NCBI RefSeq assembly: GCF_003008515.1
Contig: NZ_CP027668.1
Span: forward strand, 3,451,001-3,515,000
Reading direction: 5' to 3'
DNA length: 64,000 nt
From: Phreatobacter cathodiphilus
GTDB lineage: Bacteria; Pseudomonadota; Alphaproteobacteria; Rhizobiales; Phreatobacteraceae
Shown: positions 42,586 through 51,863 of the stretch, piece by piece
Layout of the letters: each line of letters begins with the position of its first letter
Numbering within the stretch: the stretch's first letter is position 1
The notes under the pieces: generated by a model
The model's database searches: none
The model's input: only the letters and a program-made list of their open reading frames with translations
What the model was told of the DNA's origin: nothing
Program-made: the position numbers and the translations under genes

Positions 42586-45500
42586 CCGCGCACGAGATCC
42601 CCGAGCAGGCTCGCCGCGACGGTGGCCTTGGAAACCGTCAGGCCGGAGCCGGCGATCTCGGCCACCGCCGTGCGAATGCGCTCGGCCCGTCCGCCGTGCA
42701 CCGCCATCCAGGCCTCGACCGCCGCGGCGCCGGCCGCCTCGCCCGCCACCATGTCGGCAGTGATGCGCCGCTCCGCGTCTGCGATGGAATCGAGCGCCCG
42801 GTCGAGGGCGAGCCGGTCGAAATAGTCCGTCACCGTGATCGCCCGCGCCGCCCCCTTCATCTGGTCGAGGCGGAACACGGCGGAGGCGGCGAAGGCGGTG
42901 GCGGCCACGTCGGCCACGGCGCGCCCGGTCTGGTCGGCCACGGCGACGATGTCGGGCGCGGCGGCCAGGTGGTCGAGGCTCGCCAGCACCCCGGCGAGCG
43001 GGTCCGGCAGGCCGGCCGCACGCAGCTCGGCGGTGCGCGCCGTCCGCGCCGCCGCCGCATCGGGCGGCAGGGCGGTGTCGAGGCTCGCCGCGACGGCTTC
43101 GATCCCGGCGCGGTGGTGGGCCACGACGTCGGCGAGACCGTGGGTCAGGTCGACGTTGCGGATGAACCAGATGACCCGGTCGATGAGCAGGTCCTGGATC
43201 GCCGTGTAGAGGTCGAGCTGGAGCGTGCCCGCGATGCGGTTGTCGAGGCTGTCGAGCTCGGTATTGAGCGCCGTCATGCCGTAGGAATCGCGCACCGCGG
43301 CGAAGGCCGAGGCGATGGTGGCGACGTCGGCGCCAGTCTGGTCGATCAGCCGCGCCACGAAGGCCGGGCCGCCGCGGTTGATCATCGAGTTGGAGAGGCC
43401 CGTCGCGATGATCTCGCGGCGCAGCCGGTGGCTCTCCACCGCGTCCGGAAACTGCTCCTGCACCGGCCGCGGGAAGTAGCGCACCAGTTCGCGCGCCAGA
43501 TAGGGATCGTCGGGGACCGACGAGGCGAGGAGATGGTCGTAGAGGTCGATCTTGGCATAGGCCAGCAGGACGGCGATCTCCGGCCGGGTCAGCGGGTCGC
43601 CGCGGCGGCGCCGCTCGGCGAGATCGGTTTCGTCGGGGAGATATTCCACCGCCCTGTCGAGCTTGCCCTGCGTCTCCAGGCTCTGCATCAGCCGCTGCTG
43701 GAAGCCGAGATCCTCGAGCCCGCGCCGCTGCGCCAGCGAGAGGGCGAGCGTCTGCAGGTAGTTGTTGCGCAGCACGAGCCGGCCCACCTCGTCGGTCATG
43801 GCGGCGAGGAGGGCGTTGCGCGCCTGAGGGTCGAGACGGCCGTCACGCTCGGGCGTCGTCAGGGCGATCTTGATGTTGACCTCGACGTCGGAGGTGTTCA
43901 CGCCCGCCGAATTGTCGATGGCGTCGGTGTTGAGCCGGACGCCGGCCCGTCCGGCCTCGATGCGGCCGCGCTGGGTCATGCCGAGATTGGCCCCCTCGCC
44001 GACCACCTTCGCCCGGATGTCGGAGCCGGTGATGCGGATGGGATCGTTGGCGCGGTCGCCGGCCTGGTCGTCCGTCTCGGCGCTGGAGCGCACATAGGTG
44101 CCGATGCCGCCGAACCAGAGGAGGTCGACCTTCGCCTTCAGGATGGCGTTCATCACCTCCTGCGGTGTCGCCTCGGCCTTGGGGAGGTCGAGGAGCGCCT
44201 GCACCTCGGCCGAGAGCGCGATCGCCTTGGACGAGCGCGGAAAGACGCCGCCGCCCGCCGAGATCAGGCTCTTGTCATAGTCGGCCCATGAGGAGCGCGG
44301 CAGGTCGAACAGACGCTTGCGCTCGGTCCACGAGGCTTCAGGGTCCGGACTGGGATCGAGGAAGATGTCGCGGTGGTCGAAGGCCGCGACCAGCTTGATC
44401 GTCTTCTCCAGCAGCATGCCGTTGCCGAAGACGTCGCCGGACATGTCGCCGACACCGGCCACCGTGAAGGGCGTCGCCGAGATGTCGGTCCCCATCTCGC
44501 GGAAATGCCGCTTCACCGCCTCCCAGGCGCCGCGCGCGGTGATACCCATGCCCTTGTGGTCGTAGCCCTGGCTGCCGCCCGAGGCGAAGGCGTCGCCCAG
44601 CCAGTGGCCCTTGTCGAGCGACAGTTGGTTGGCGATGTCGGAGAAGGTCGCCGTGCCCTTGTCGGCGGCGACGACGAGATAGGGGTCGTCCCCGTCGTGG
44701 CGCACCGTCTCGGGCGGCGGCACGATGGCGGTTCCGTCGATGTTGTCGGTGAGCTGCAGCAGGGCGCGCACGAAGATGCGGTAGGACTCGGTGCCCTCCG
44801 CCAACCAGGCGTCGCGCTGGGCGGGCGGCGGCAGGCGCTTCGGCACGAAGCCGCCCTTGGCACCCACCGGCACGATGACGGCGTTCTTCACCTGCTGCGC
44901 CTTGACGAGGCCGAGCACCTCGGTGCGGAAGTCCTGCGGCCGGTCCGACCAGCGCAGGCCGCCGCGCGCCACCTTGCCGAAGCGCATGTGCACGCCCTCG
45001 ACCCGCGGCGAATAGACGAAGATCTCGTAGAGCGGCCGCGGCGCCGGCAGGTTGTCGATCTTCTTCGACTCGAACTTGATGGCGATGGTCGGCCGGACCT
45101 GGCCGTCCTCACCCGTCTGGTAAAAATTGGTGCGCACCGCCGCCTGGATCAGATTGATGAAGGCTCTGAGGATGCGGTCCTCGTCGAGGGAGGAGACCTG
45201 CTTCAGGCTCTCCTCGAAGCGGCCGAGGAGATCGGCGAGCTTGGCGTTGCGCTCCTCGACCGTCAGCGACAGGCGCGGGTCGAAGCGCAGGTGGAACATC
45301 AGCACCACGCCCTTGGCGATGGCTGCGTGCTTGCGCAGCGTCGCCCAGAGATAGTCCTGGCTGAAGGGCGCGCGGATCTGCCGGAGCGTGCGCGCGAGCG
45401 TCCGGATGACGGCGACGTCGCGCCAGGCGAGCCCCGCCTCCAGCGTCAGCGCGTTGAAGCCGTCGCTCTCCGCCTCGCCGCGCATCACCGCCATGAGAGC

Positions 45501-47408
45501 GGCTTCCAGCTTCTCGTCCAGCGCCTCGAGGTCGATCACCTGCCCGCCCGGGCGGGCGAGCGACATGTCGTGCAGCCAGACCGGAGCGGCGCCCGCCGGG
45601 GCGATCTCGTAGGTGCGCTCGTCAACGACCGCGAAGCCCATGGCCTCCAGGATCGGCACGCGCTCGGAGAGCGGGATCGGCCGGCCGCGGGCGAAGACCT
45701 TGAGCCCCGCCTCGGCCCGGTCCGTCGCGTCGGGCCGGTAGAAGTCGATGGCGAGTGCCCGTGCGTCGGAGAGCCCTTCGAGGATGCGGATGTCGCCGAT
45801 GGCGTCCTCTGCCGGCACCGCCTCGCGATAGGCGGCGGAGAAGGCCTCGCGGTAGCGCGCGGTGAGGTCGCCGGCCCGCGCCGGCCCGTGGATCAGGGCG
45901 AGCGCTTCGCCGAGACCATCGCTCCAGGTGCGGACGATGCGTGACACCGCCGTCTCGAGAGCCGTCCGCTCGACACGCGGCGTCTCGCCGCCGGAGCGGC
46001 CGATAATGTAGTGCACCCGCGTCAGCGGCCCGTCCGGGAAGAACGGATAGAAGGCCGAGACGCGGCCGTTGTAGACGCCGGCGAGATGGTTGCCGATGGC
46101 GAGCCTCACCGTGGTGTCGAACCGGTCGCGCGGCACGTAGACCATCACCGACACGAAACGGTGGAAGCGGTCCTCGCGCGGCAGAACCCTGACCCGCGGC
46201 CGGTCCTCGAGCTGCATCACCGCCATGGCGTGGTTGAACAGCGTCTCGTCGTCGATCTGGAACAATTCGTCGCGCGGATAGCTCTCCAGCACGTTGACCA
46301 GTGCCTTGCCCGAGTGACCGTCGGGGTCGAAGCCGGCGCGCGTCAGCACCCGGTCGACCTTGCGCCTCAGATAGGGGATGGTGCGGGTCGAGCGCGTATA
46401 GGCGGTGGAGGTGAAGAGGCCGACGATGCGCGCCTCGCCGACGAGCTGCCCCTGCCGGTCGAAGCGCTTCACGCCGACATAGTCCATGTGGATGCGCCGG
46501 TGCACGCGCGAGCGCACATTGGCCTTGGTGATGATCAGCGGCACCGGCTGCATCAGGAACTCGCGCAGCTCCGGCGTCATGACGACGAGATCGGCCCCGC
46601 GCCGGAGGATGCGCACGTTCTCGTCGCGCAGGATGCCGAGGCCGGAGGTGAACTCCGGCTCGAGCTGGCCCTCGGCGACACCGCCGACATAGGCGTAGTC
46701 GCGCACGCCCAGGAGGGTGAAGTTGTTCGCCACCAGCCATTCGAGGAACTGGATGCCCTCGGCCATCTCGGTGACCGGCAGGACGGGATTGGACTTCAGG
46801 TCCTCGATGATGGCGCGCACGCGCTCCTGCATCGGCTTCCAGTCGGCGACGCAGATCCTGACGTCGGCGAGCGTCGCCTCCAGCTCCTCCACCAGGGCGG
46901 CGCGGCGGGCCTCCTCGCCGATCCGGTCGACATGGATGTGGATGAGGCTCTCGCGGCTCGCGCCGGGGTCCGCCTCCAGGCCGCGATAGGCCGAGAGCGT
47001 GCCATCCGCCTCGCGTTCGACGGTGAGGATCGGGTGTGCGACGAGCCAGACCTTCAGCCCCTGTTCGGCGAGCACCCCGAGCACCGAATCGACGAGGAAG
47101 GGCATGTTGTCGTTGACCACCTCGATCACCGTGACGGAGGCGAGGCGGGAGGCGGCCGAGGTCGGCTCGGGATCGGAGAGGCGGATGGACGACCTGCCGG
47201 GAACGCGCCGCAGCAGCGCCGCGTGGCTCGCCGAGGCGAGCGCCGCGAGATCGCGCGCGTCATAGGCGACGATGTCCTCGGCATCGGCGCGTCCGAACAG
47301 GTCGGTGACGTAGTCGGGCGGTATGCCGGCTTCGGTTCCGCGCAGGATGATCCCGGCCTGCTCGATGATGGCCGCGGCCCCCCGCGCATCCTCGGCCCGA
47401 TTGGTCAT
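42582..47408 (-). CDS. gdhB: NAD-dependent glutamate dehydrogenase, large (180 kDa) class
   Basis: A 1608-residue catabolic enzyme oxidising glutamate to 2-oxoglutarate and ammonia. The N-terminal half contains ACT-like regulatory regions; the catalytic part carries RGGLRWSDRPQDFRTEV, PVGAKGGFV (active-site lysine), VAADKGTATFSDIAN and GVGDMSGDVFGNGML. Length matches the bacterial GDH180 family. The ATG at 47408 follows a purine-rich GAGGAGACGAGC stretch; the longer frame to 47513 lacks homology. Confidence 0.95.
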   Translation of the reverse strand: MTNRAEDARGAAAIIEQAGIILRGTEAGIPPDYVTDLFGRADAEDIVAYDARDLAALASASHAALLRRVPGRSSIRLSDPEPTSAASRLASVTVIEVVNDNMPFLVDSVLGVLAEQGLKVWLVAHPILTVEREADGTLSAYRGLEADPGASRESLIHIHVDRIGEEARRAALVEELEATLADVRICVADWKPMQERVRAIIEDLKSNPVLPVTEMAEGIQFLEWLVANNFTLLGVRDYAYVGGVAEGQLEPEFTSGLGILRDENVRILRRGADLVVMTPELREFLMQPVPLIITKANVRSRVHRRIHMDYVGVKRFDRQGQLVGEARIVGLFTSTAYTRSTRTIPYLRRKVDRVLTRAGFDPDGHSGKALVNVLESYPRDELFQIDDETLFNHAMAVMQLEDRPRVRVLPREDRFHRFVSVMVYVPRDRFDTTVRLAIGNHLAGVYNGRVSAFYPFFPDGPLTRVHYIIGRSGGETPRVERTALETAVSRIVRTWSDGLGEALALIHGPARAGDLTARYREAFSAAYREAVPAEDAIGDIRILEGLSDARALAIDFYRPDATDRAEAGLKVFARGRPIPLSERVPILEAMGFAVVDERTYEIAPAGAAPVWLHDMSLARPGGQVIDLEALDEKLEAALMAVMRGEAESDGFNALTLEAGLAWRDVAVIRTLARTLRQIRAPFSQDYLWATLRKHAAIAKGVVLMFHLRFDPRLSLTVEERNAKLADLLGRFEESLKQVSSLDEDRILRAFINLIQAAVRTNFYQTGEDGQVRPTIAIKFESKKIDNLPAPRPLYEIFVYSPRVEGVHMRFGKVARGGLRWSDRPQDFRTEVLGLVKAQQVKNAVIVPVGAKGGFVPKRLPPPAQRDAWLAEGTESYRIFVRALLQLTDNIDGTAIVPPPETVRHDGDDPYLVVAADKGTATFSDIANQLSLDKGHWLGDAFASGGSQGYDHKGMGITARGAWEAVKRHFREMGTDISATPFTVAGVGDMSGDVFGNGMLLEKTIKLVAAFDHRDIFLDPSPDPEASWTERKRLFDLPRSSWADYDKSLISAGGGVFPRSSKAIALSAEVQALLDLPKAEATPQEVMNAILKAKVDLLWFGGIGTYVRSSAETDDQAGDRANDPIRITGSDIRAKVVGEGANLGMTQRGRIEAGRAGVRLNTDAIDNSAGVNTSDVEVNIKIALTTPERDGRLDPQARNALLAAMTDEVGRLVLRNNYLQTLALSLAQRRGLEDLGFQQRLMQSLETQGKLDRAVEYLPDETDLAERRRRGDPLTRPEIAVLLAYAKIDLYDHLLASSVPDDPYLARELVRYFPRPVQEQFPDAVESHRLRREIIATGLSNSMINRGGPAFVARLIDQTGADVATIASAFAAVRDSYGMTALNTELDSLDNRIAGTLQLDLYTAIQDLLIDRVIWFIRNVDLTHGLADVVAHHRAGIEAVAASLDTALPPDAAAARTARTAELRAAGLPDPLAGVLASLDHLAAAPDIVAVADQTGRAVADVAATAFAASAVFRLDQMKGAARAITVTDYFDRLALDRALDSIADAERRITADMVAGEAAGAAAVEAWMAVHGGRAERIRTAVAEIAGSGLTVSKATVAASLLGDLVRG

Positions 47409-47584
47409 GCTCGTCTCCTCGCGCCGGATTCGTCGTCGATGGGGGCGCCGTGCGGCAGGATGACCACGGCCTCCCTCGGCCGTAAAGTCAATTTCGCCCC
47501 TCCTCCGGCCCATGCTACCACCCTGCGACGCCGTGATGACGGCGGCCGGATGGATCGGTCACCGGCCGTTTCGGGAGACTTGCC

Positions 47585-48193
47585 ATGTCGTCGACGCCTG
47601 CGAGGACCACGGCCGCCGCTGCGCAGGACCGGACGGAGGCGATCACCGCGCTGGACCTGCCCGCCGTTCCGCTCGACCCGGAAACCGAGGCCTATTTCCA
47701 GAAATGCCGCGAGAAGATCGGCTTCGTGCCGAACGTGCTGCTCGCCTATGCCCACGACCTCGCCAAGCTCAAGGCCTTCTCGGCCATGTACAACGACCTA
47801 ATGCTGGCGCCCTCCGGCCTCAGCAAGCTGGAGCGGGAGATGATCGCCGTGGCGGTCTCCGCCGTGAACCGCTGCTACTACTGCCTCACCGCGCACGGGG
47901 CGGCGGTGCGCCAGCTCTCCGGCGATCCCGGACTCGGCGAGATGCTGGTGATGAACTACCGCACCGCCCGGCTCGACACGCGCCAGCGGGCCATGCTGGA
48001 CTTCGCCGTGAAGCTGACCGAGACGCCCTGGACCGTCGACGAGCCCGACCGCGAGGCGCTGCGCGCCGCCGGCTTCTCCGACCGCGACATCTGGGACATC
48101 TCGGCGACGGCTGCCTTCTACAACATGTCCAACCGCATGGCTTCGGCCACGGACATGCGACCGAACCCGGAATATCACGCCACGGCGCGCTGA
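47585..48193 (+). CDS. AhpD/carboxymuconolactone-decarboxylase-like peroxidase-related protein
   Basis: A 202-residue all-helical protein of the peroxidase-related AhpD-like group. The redox pair is in RCYYCLTAHG, a CxxC with the downstream histidine typical of alkylhydroperoxidase D proteins. EAYFQKCREKIGFVPN precedes it and DIWDISATAAFYNMSNR follows. Probably protects against organic peroxides; reductant unknown. Divergent from glutamate dehydrogenase, with GGGAGAC before the ATG. Confidence 0.85.
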   Translation: MSSTPARTTAAAAQDRTEAITALDLPAVPLDPETEAYFQKCREKIGFVPNVLLAYAHDLAKLKAFSAMYNDLMLAPSGLSKLEREMIAVAVSAVNRCYYCLTAHGAAVRQLSGDPGLGEMLVMNYRTARLDTRQRAMLDFAVKLTETPWTVDEPDREALRAAGFSDRDIWDISATAAFYNMSNRMASATDMRPNPEYHATAR

Positions 48194-48277
48194 ATTGATC
48201 GGCGCGGGGCTGGCAGTGCCGGCCGGCGCGCCTAGATGACAGGCAGTCGTCCTGCCGTCGTGCCACGGAGCCCTGCC

Positions 48278-48952
48278 ATGGCCACCAACACCACCTATCG
48301 CGGCCCGTCCGATCTTCCGGACGTGGTTCCGGTCTTCCCGCTGCCCGGCGCGCTGCTTCTGCCGCGCGGCCAGCTGCCGCTCAACATCTTCGAGCCGCGC
48401 TACCTCGCCATGGTCGACGACGCCTTTCTCTCGGGCCGCCGCCTCATCGGCATGGTGCAGCCCGTGCCCGCCGACGAGGAGGCCAGGCGGCCGACCCTCT
48501 CCGCGGTCGGGTGCATCGGCCGGATCACCCAGCTCGCCGAGTCCGGCGACGGACGTTACATGCTGAGCCTCACGGGCATTTCACGCTTCCGCATCGTCGA
48601 GGAACTGTCGGTGACGACGCCCTATCGCCAGTGCCGCATCGACTGCACGCCCTACGAGGGCGATTTCGAGGCGCGGGTGGGCGAGGACGATGTCGACCGC
48701 GACGGCCTCCTGAAGACCCTCAAGGAATTCCTCGACGTCAACGACATGGAGGCCGACTGGGACGGCATTCGCCGCGCCCCGACGGAAATCCTCGTCAATG
48801 CGCTCTGCATGATGTCGCCCTGGGGCCTCAAGGAGAAGCAGGCGCTCCTCGAGGCGCCGGACCTCAAGACCCGCGCCGCCCTTCTCGTCGCCGTCACCGA
48901 GGTCGCCCTTGCCAAGGACAGGCCCGCCGACGACAAGCAGCCTCTGAACTGA
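48278..48952 (+). CDS. LON peptidase substrate-binding domain protein
   Basis: A 224-residue protein made of a Lon N-terminal (PUA-like) domain without protease or ATPase: VFPLPGALLLPRGQLPLNIF and EPRYLAMVDDAF are typical. Such proteins are common in alphaproteobacteria and their role is unclear, perhaps substrate recruitment. The start at 48278 gives the normal short N-terminus. It is followed by a Trm112-like gene in the same direction, a conserved pairing. Confidence 0.88.
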   Translation: MATNTTYRGPSDLPDVVPVFPLPGALLLPRGQLPLNIFEPRYLAMVDDAFLSGRRLIGMVQPVPADEEARRPTLSAVGCIGRITQLAESGDGRYMLSLTGISRFRIVEELSVTTPYRQCRIDCTPYEGDFEARVGEDDVDRDGLLKTLKEFLDVNDMEADWDGIRRAPTEILVNALCMMSPWGLKEKQALLEAPDLKTRAALLVAVTEVALAKDRPADDKQPLN

Positions 48953-49021
48953 GCCCGCTGGCCCGGCGTGCCGCGAGACGCTAGACCGGACCGCATCCGC
49001 TCCTCACGGGAACCTCCTCCG

Positions 49022-49267
49022 ATGTCCACGCCCCTCGATCCCGAAGACCCGCGGCCCGCCGAAGCCAAGACGGCGGTGCCGCAGACGCGGCCCGGAACGG
49101 TCGATCCCCGTCTGCTGGAAGTGCTGGTCTGCCCCGTGACCAAGGGCCCTCTCGACTACGACGCCCAAGCCGGCGAGCTCATCTCGCGCGCCGCGAGGCT
49201 GGTCTATCCGATCCGCGAGGGCATTCCGATCATGCTGCCCGAAGAGGCCCGGCCGCTGGCGGACTGA
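49022..49267 (+). CDS. Trm112 family protein
   Basis: An 81-residue protein with the Trm112/YcaR core [17 protein letters not shown] and [16 protein letters not shown]; the second cysteine pair of zinc-binding members is absent. In other organisms Trm112 proteins activate methyltransferases; the bacterial partner is unknown. ATG 49022 follows GAACCTCC-type purine-poor leader, so the start is supported by homology rather than by a ribosome site. Confidence 0.85.
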   Translation: MSTPLDPEDPRPAEAKTAVPQTRPGTVDPRLLEVLVCPVTKGPLDYDAQAGELISRAARLVYPIREGIPIMLPEEARPLAD

Positions 49268-49271
49268 GCCG

Positions 49272-50144
49272 TCACACCAGCGCGGCGCCGTCCCGGTGGC
49301 GATCGACCAGCGCCTTGCGCAACTTCTCGATGGCGCGGTTCTCGATCTGTCTGACGCGCTCCTTGGAGATGCCGAGGCGCTCGCCGAGGGATTCCAGCGT
49401 CGCCGCCTCCTCGCTCAGTCGCCGCGCCCGGATGATGTTGAGCTCGCGATCGGAGAGAACGGTCAGAACGTCGCGCAGCCAGGCGACCCGGCGGGAACTG
49501 TCGATCGCCTCGCCCACCACCTCGTCGGGGAGCGGGGCGGCATCGACGAGGTGGTCGAGGCGCTCCGAGGAGGTGCCCCCGTCGCTCTCGTGGCTCGGTG
49601 CGTTGAGCGACAGGTCCGAGCCGGAAATGCGGGCGTCCATCACCGCCACGTCGGCCTGCGACACGCCGACGGCGGCGGCGATGTGCTGGTGGATGACGGC
49701 CGCCCCGATGCCGGAGCCCATGGTCTGCGAGAGCTGGGCCCTGAGGCGCCGCAGGTTGAAGAACAGCGCCTTCTGCGCCGAGGAGGTCCCGCCGCGGACG
49801 ATCGACCAGTTGCGCAGGATGTAGTCCTGGATCGAGGCCCGGATCCACCAGGTGGCATAGGTGGAGAAGCGCACGTCCCGCTCCGGCTCGAAGCGCGAGG
49901 CGGCCTCGAGAAGGCCGACATGGCCCTCCTGGATGAGATCGGCCATGGGCAGGCCGTAGTGGCGGAAGCGGGAGGCGATGGCGATCACCAGCCGCATGTG
50001 GGACTGGGCGAGGCGGTGCAGCGCCACCTCGTCGTCGCGGTCCTTCCAGCGGACGGCGAGGGCCTGCTCCTCCTCGCGGTCGAGGAACGGCGCGCTCCTG
50101 GCGGCCTTCGCCAGGCTCTGCCCGATACCGGAAACCTGCGCCAT
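49272..50144 (-). CDS. rpoH: RNA polymerase sigma-32-type factor (RpoH2-like)
   Basis: A 290-residue group 3 sigma factor. Region 2 shows LIQEGHVGLLEAASRFEPERDVRFSTYATWWIRA and region 4 ends with RLGISKERVRQIENRAIEKLR. The RpoH box region is diverged from classical heat-shock RpoH, as in alphaproteobacterial RpoH2 proteins, which respond to singlet oxygen and other stresses. The ATG at 50144 is preceded by GGGAGCG. It is three bases from the convergent Trm112 gene. Confidence 0.88.
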   Translation of the reverse strand: MAQVSGIGQSLAKAARSAPFLDREEEQALAVRWKDRDDEVALHRLAQSHMRLVIAIASRFRHYGLPMADLIQEGHVGLLEAASRFEPERDVRFSTYATWWIRASIQDYILRNWSIVRGGTSSAQKALFFNLRRLRAQLSQTMGSGIGAAVIHQHIAAAVGVSQADVAVMDARISGSDLSLNAPSHESDGGTSSERLDHLVDAAPLPDEVVGEAIDSSRRVAWLRDVLTVLSDRELNIIRARRLSEEAATLESLGERLGISKERVRQIENRAIEKLRKALVDRHRDGAALV

Positions 50145-50330
50145 CACCGCGCTCCCTGTTTGTCCCGGACAGGTTTCCCCTGTTCTTCGCTGGCGATTAC
50201 GACCCGTCGCACATCCCGGATCAACCTCCACGGGGGCTCGGGGGCCCTATTTTGCGACCATCTGCCGCGCCGGGCCCCATTCTCACGGACAGGATATGGC
50301 ACAAATCCCGCCTCGGCCCGCCTGCACAGC

Positions 50331-50360
50331 AAAAAGCCCGGCGCGAGGGCCGGGCTTTTC
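50331..50360 (-). terminator. Intrinsic terminator of carD
   Basis: AAAAAGCCCGGC, a short loop and GGCCGGGCTTTTC (plus-strand reading) form a strong hairpin with A/T tracts on both sides, 26 bases beyond the carD stop. It may also shield rpoH from readthrough. Confidence 0.9.
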
Positions 50361-50386
50361 GTGCATCCAGGAGAGGAGCGGGGCGG

Positions 50387-50974
50387 TCAGGCCGCCTCGA
50401 CCTCGGGCTCGTCGCTCTCGTCGGCGTCGTCCACCTCGGCCTTGGCCGGGCCGCGGCGCGGACCCTTGGCGAGCTGCGCCTCGATCAGCTTGACGGCCTC
50501 GGTCTCGACCACGCGCTCGACGGCGGCGAGCTCGCGCGCCATGCGGTCGAGAGCCTGTTCATAGAGCTGGCGCTCGGAATAGGACTGCTCGGGCTGTGCA
50601 TCGGAGCGGAAGAGGTCGCGCACGACCTCGGAAATGGCGATCAGGTCGCCGGAATTGATCTTCGCTTCGTACTCCTGGGCGCGGCGCGACCACATGGTGC
50701 GCTTGACGCGGGCGCGGCCCTTGAGGACCTCCATGGCCTTGGCCATGACCTCGGGCTCGGCGAGCTTGCGCATTCCGACCTGGGCGATTTTGGCGGTCGG
50801 CACCCGAAGCGTCATCTTGTCCTTCTCGAAGGTGATGACGAACAGTTCGAGCTTGAACCCAGCGATGTCCTGCTCCTCGATCGACACGATCTGCCCGACC
50901 CCGTGGGACGGATAGACGATGTACTCGTTCGTCTTGAAGCCCTGACGGGTCTGCGCGTTCTTCTTCACGGTCAT
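50387..50974 (-). CDS. carD: CarD/CdnL-family RNA polymerase-binding regulator
   Basis: A 195-residue transcription factor that binds the RNA polymerase beta subunit and stabilises open complexes at rRNA and other promoters. Residues 15-75 are the Tudor-like polymerase-interaction domain (VYPSHGVGQIVSIEEQ, FVITFEKDKMTLRVP); a helical DNA-binding domain with MWSRRAQEYEAKINSGD follows, and a 30-residue acidic tail ends the protein. It lies downstream of fdxA, a conserved pairing in rhizobia. Confidence 0.93.
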   Translation of the reverse strand: MTVKKNAQTRQGFKTNEYIVYPSHGVGQIVSIEEQDIAGFKLELFVITFEKDKMTLRVPTAKIAQVGMRKLAEPEVMAKAMEVLKGRARVKRTMWSRRAQEYEAKINSGDLIAISEVVRDLFRSDAQPEQSYSERQLYEQALDRMARELAAVERVVETEAVKLIEAQLAKGPRRGPAKAEVDDADESDEPEVEAA

Positions 50975-51207
50975 ACTGCGCCTTACTCCTCGCCGGCCGG
51001 ATGAGGGCCGCTGGTGATGTCCGCTCCGCAAATGCGGGTGGCGGACCCACGGCCGCCCTGGAGCGCCGTGGCGTTTTGCGCGAAAGGAACACGGGCAAGG
51101 CAGATTGCCCGGCCGGCCCCTGACGTCAGACGATGAAAAAACGATCATCCGCGGCGCGATCAGCACCCTTCGATGGGCCCATCGCGACGATTTGTCGGAG
51201 TTTTCCG

Positions 51208-51236
51208 AAAAATAACGCTCCGCGCGAGGGGAGCGT
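51208..51236 (-). terminator. Intrinsic terminator downstream of fdxA
   Basis: Perfect 7-bp stem ACGCTCC / GGAGCGT (51215-51221 and 51230-51236) followed on the minus strand by TATTTTT. It lies 140 bases after the fdxA stop and would end either fdxA transcription or the short transcript discussed in the findings. Confidence 0.75.
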
Positions 51237-51272
51237 ACCGGTGGGACCGCTTTTCTGATCGACTGTGGCAGG

Positions 51273-51300
51273 ACCTTACCACAATTTTCGCCGAAATCAA
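51273..51300 (-). promoter_or_regulatory. Possible promoter between fdxA and its terminator
   Basis: TTGATT (51300-51295), a 16-base spacer and TAAGGT (51278-51273), in an unusually AT-rich stretch. A start near 51266 would give an RNA of about 60 bases ending at the terminator at 51208. Confidence 0.35.
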
Positions 51301-51375
51301 AGGCTTGCGGTTTCGGCGGCAGCCGGCACCGGCCGCCGACGGCCGTTTCCGCAGGGCGTGGTTACCGGAGAGGGA

Positions 51376-51711
51376 TCAGTCGCCGGTGCCGGGAGCGGAG
51401 GACAGGAGCGGCTCCTTGCCGGCCTTGCCGTCCCATTCCTTCGCATCGGGCAGCGGATCGCGCTTCTGCGTGATGTTCGGCCATTGCGCGGCGAAATCGG
51501 CGTTGATCGCGAGCCATTTCTCCAGCCCGGGCTCGGTGTCGGGCTTGATCGCCTCGGCCGGGCATTCCGGCTCACAGACGCCGCAGTCGATGCATTCGTC
51601 CGGATGGATGACGAGAAAGTTCTCGCCCTCGTAGAAGCAGTCGACCGGACACACCTCGACGCAGTCGGTATATTTGCATTTGATGCAATTCTCGGTGACC
51701 ACATAGGTCAT
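51376..51711 (-). CDS. fdxA: 7Fe ferredoxin FdxA
   Basis: A 111-residue ferredoxin with one [3Fe-4S] and one [4Fe-4S] cluster. The cysteine sets are [20 protein letters not shown] and [13 protein letters not shown], followed by a C-terminal extension with [19 protein letters not shown], standard for the FdxA/Azotobacter ferredoxin I type. It is often co-located with carD. Divergent from htpX. The ATG at 51711 gives the canonical MTYVVTENC. Confidence 0.96.
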   Translation of the reverse strand: MTYVVTENCIKCKYTDCVEVCPVDCFYEGENFLVIHPDECIDCGVCEPECPAEAIKPDTEPGLEKWLAINADFAAQWPNITQKRDPLPDAKEWDGKAGKEPLLSSAPGTGD

Positions 51712-51863
51712 GCGAAATCTCCGGCGGGAGGCGGCGGTCGATCTGGCGGATTACCAGATGCGGTCGTTCGTACGCAAGCGATTGGATGGTGCGGCGCACA
51801 CGCCCCTTGCCCGCGGGGCGAACGAACACGATCTAGTGACCGCAATCCACGGGGATCCGCGCC

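Larger units (their letters stand above)
50975..51375 (-). other. 401-base interval between fdxA and carD
   Basis: No supported gene. It contains, in the leftward direction, a possible promoter (51300-51273), an intrinsic terminator (51236-51208) and then about 230 bases of carD leader, which includes an AT-rich ATCGTTTTTTCATCG stretch near 51140 that could belong to a carD promoter. Most of the leader is open in frame with carD but has no homology. Confidence 0.6.

Noticed and set aside
51790-51863. A sigma-32 promoter for htpX
   Set aside because: CTTGCCC and CGATCTA are present but spacing and bases fit the consensus poorly, so it was not listed as a feature.
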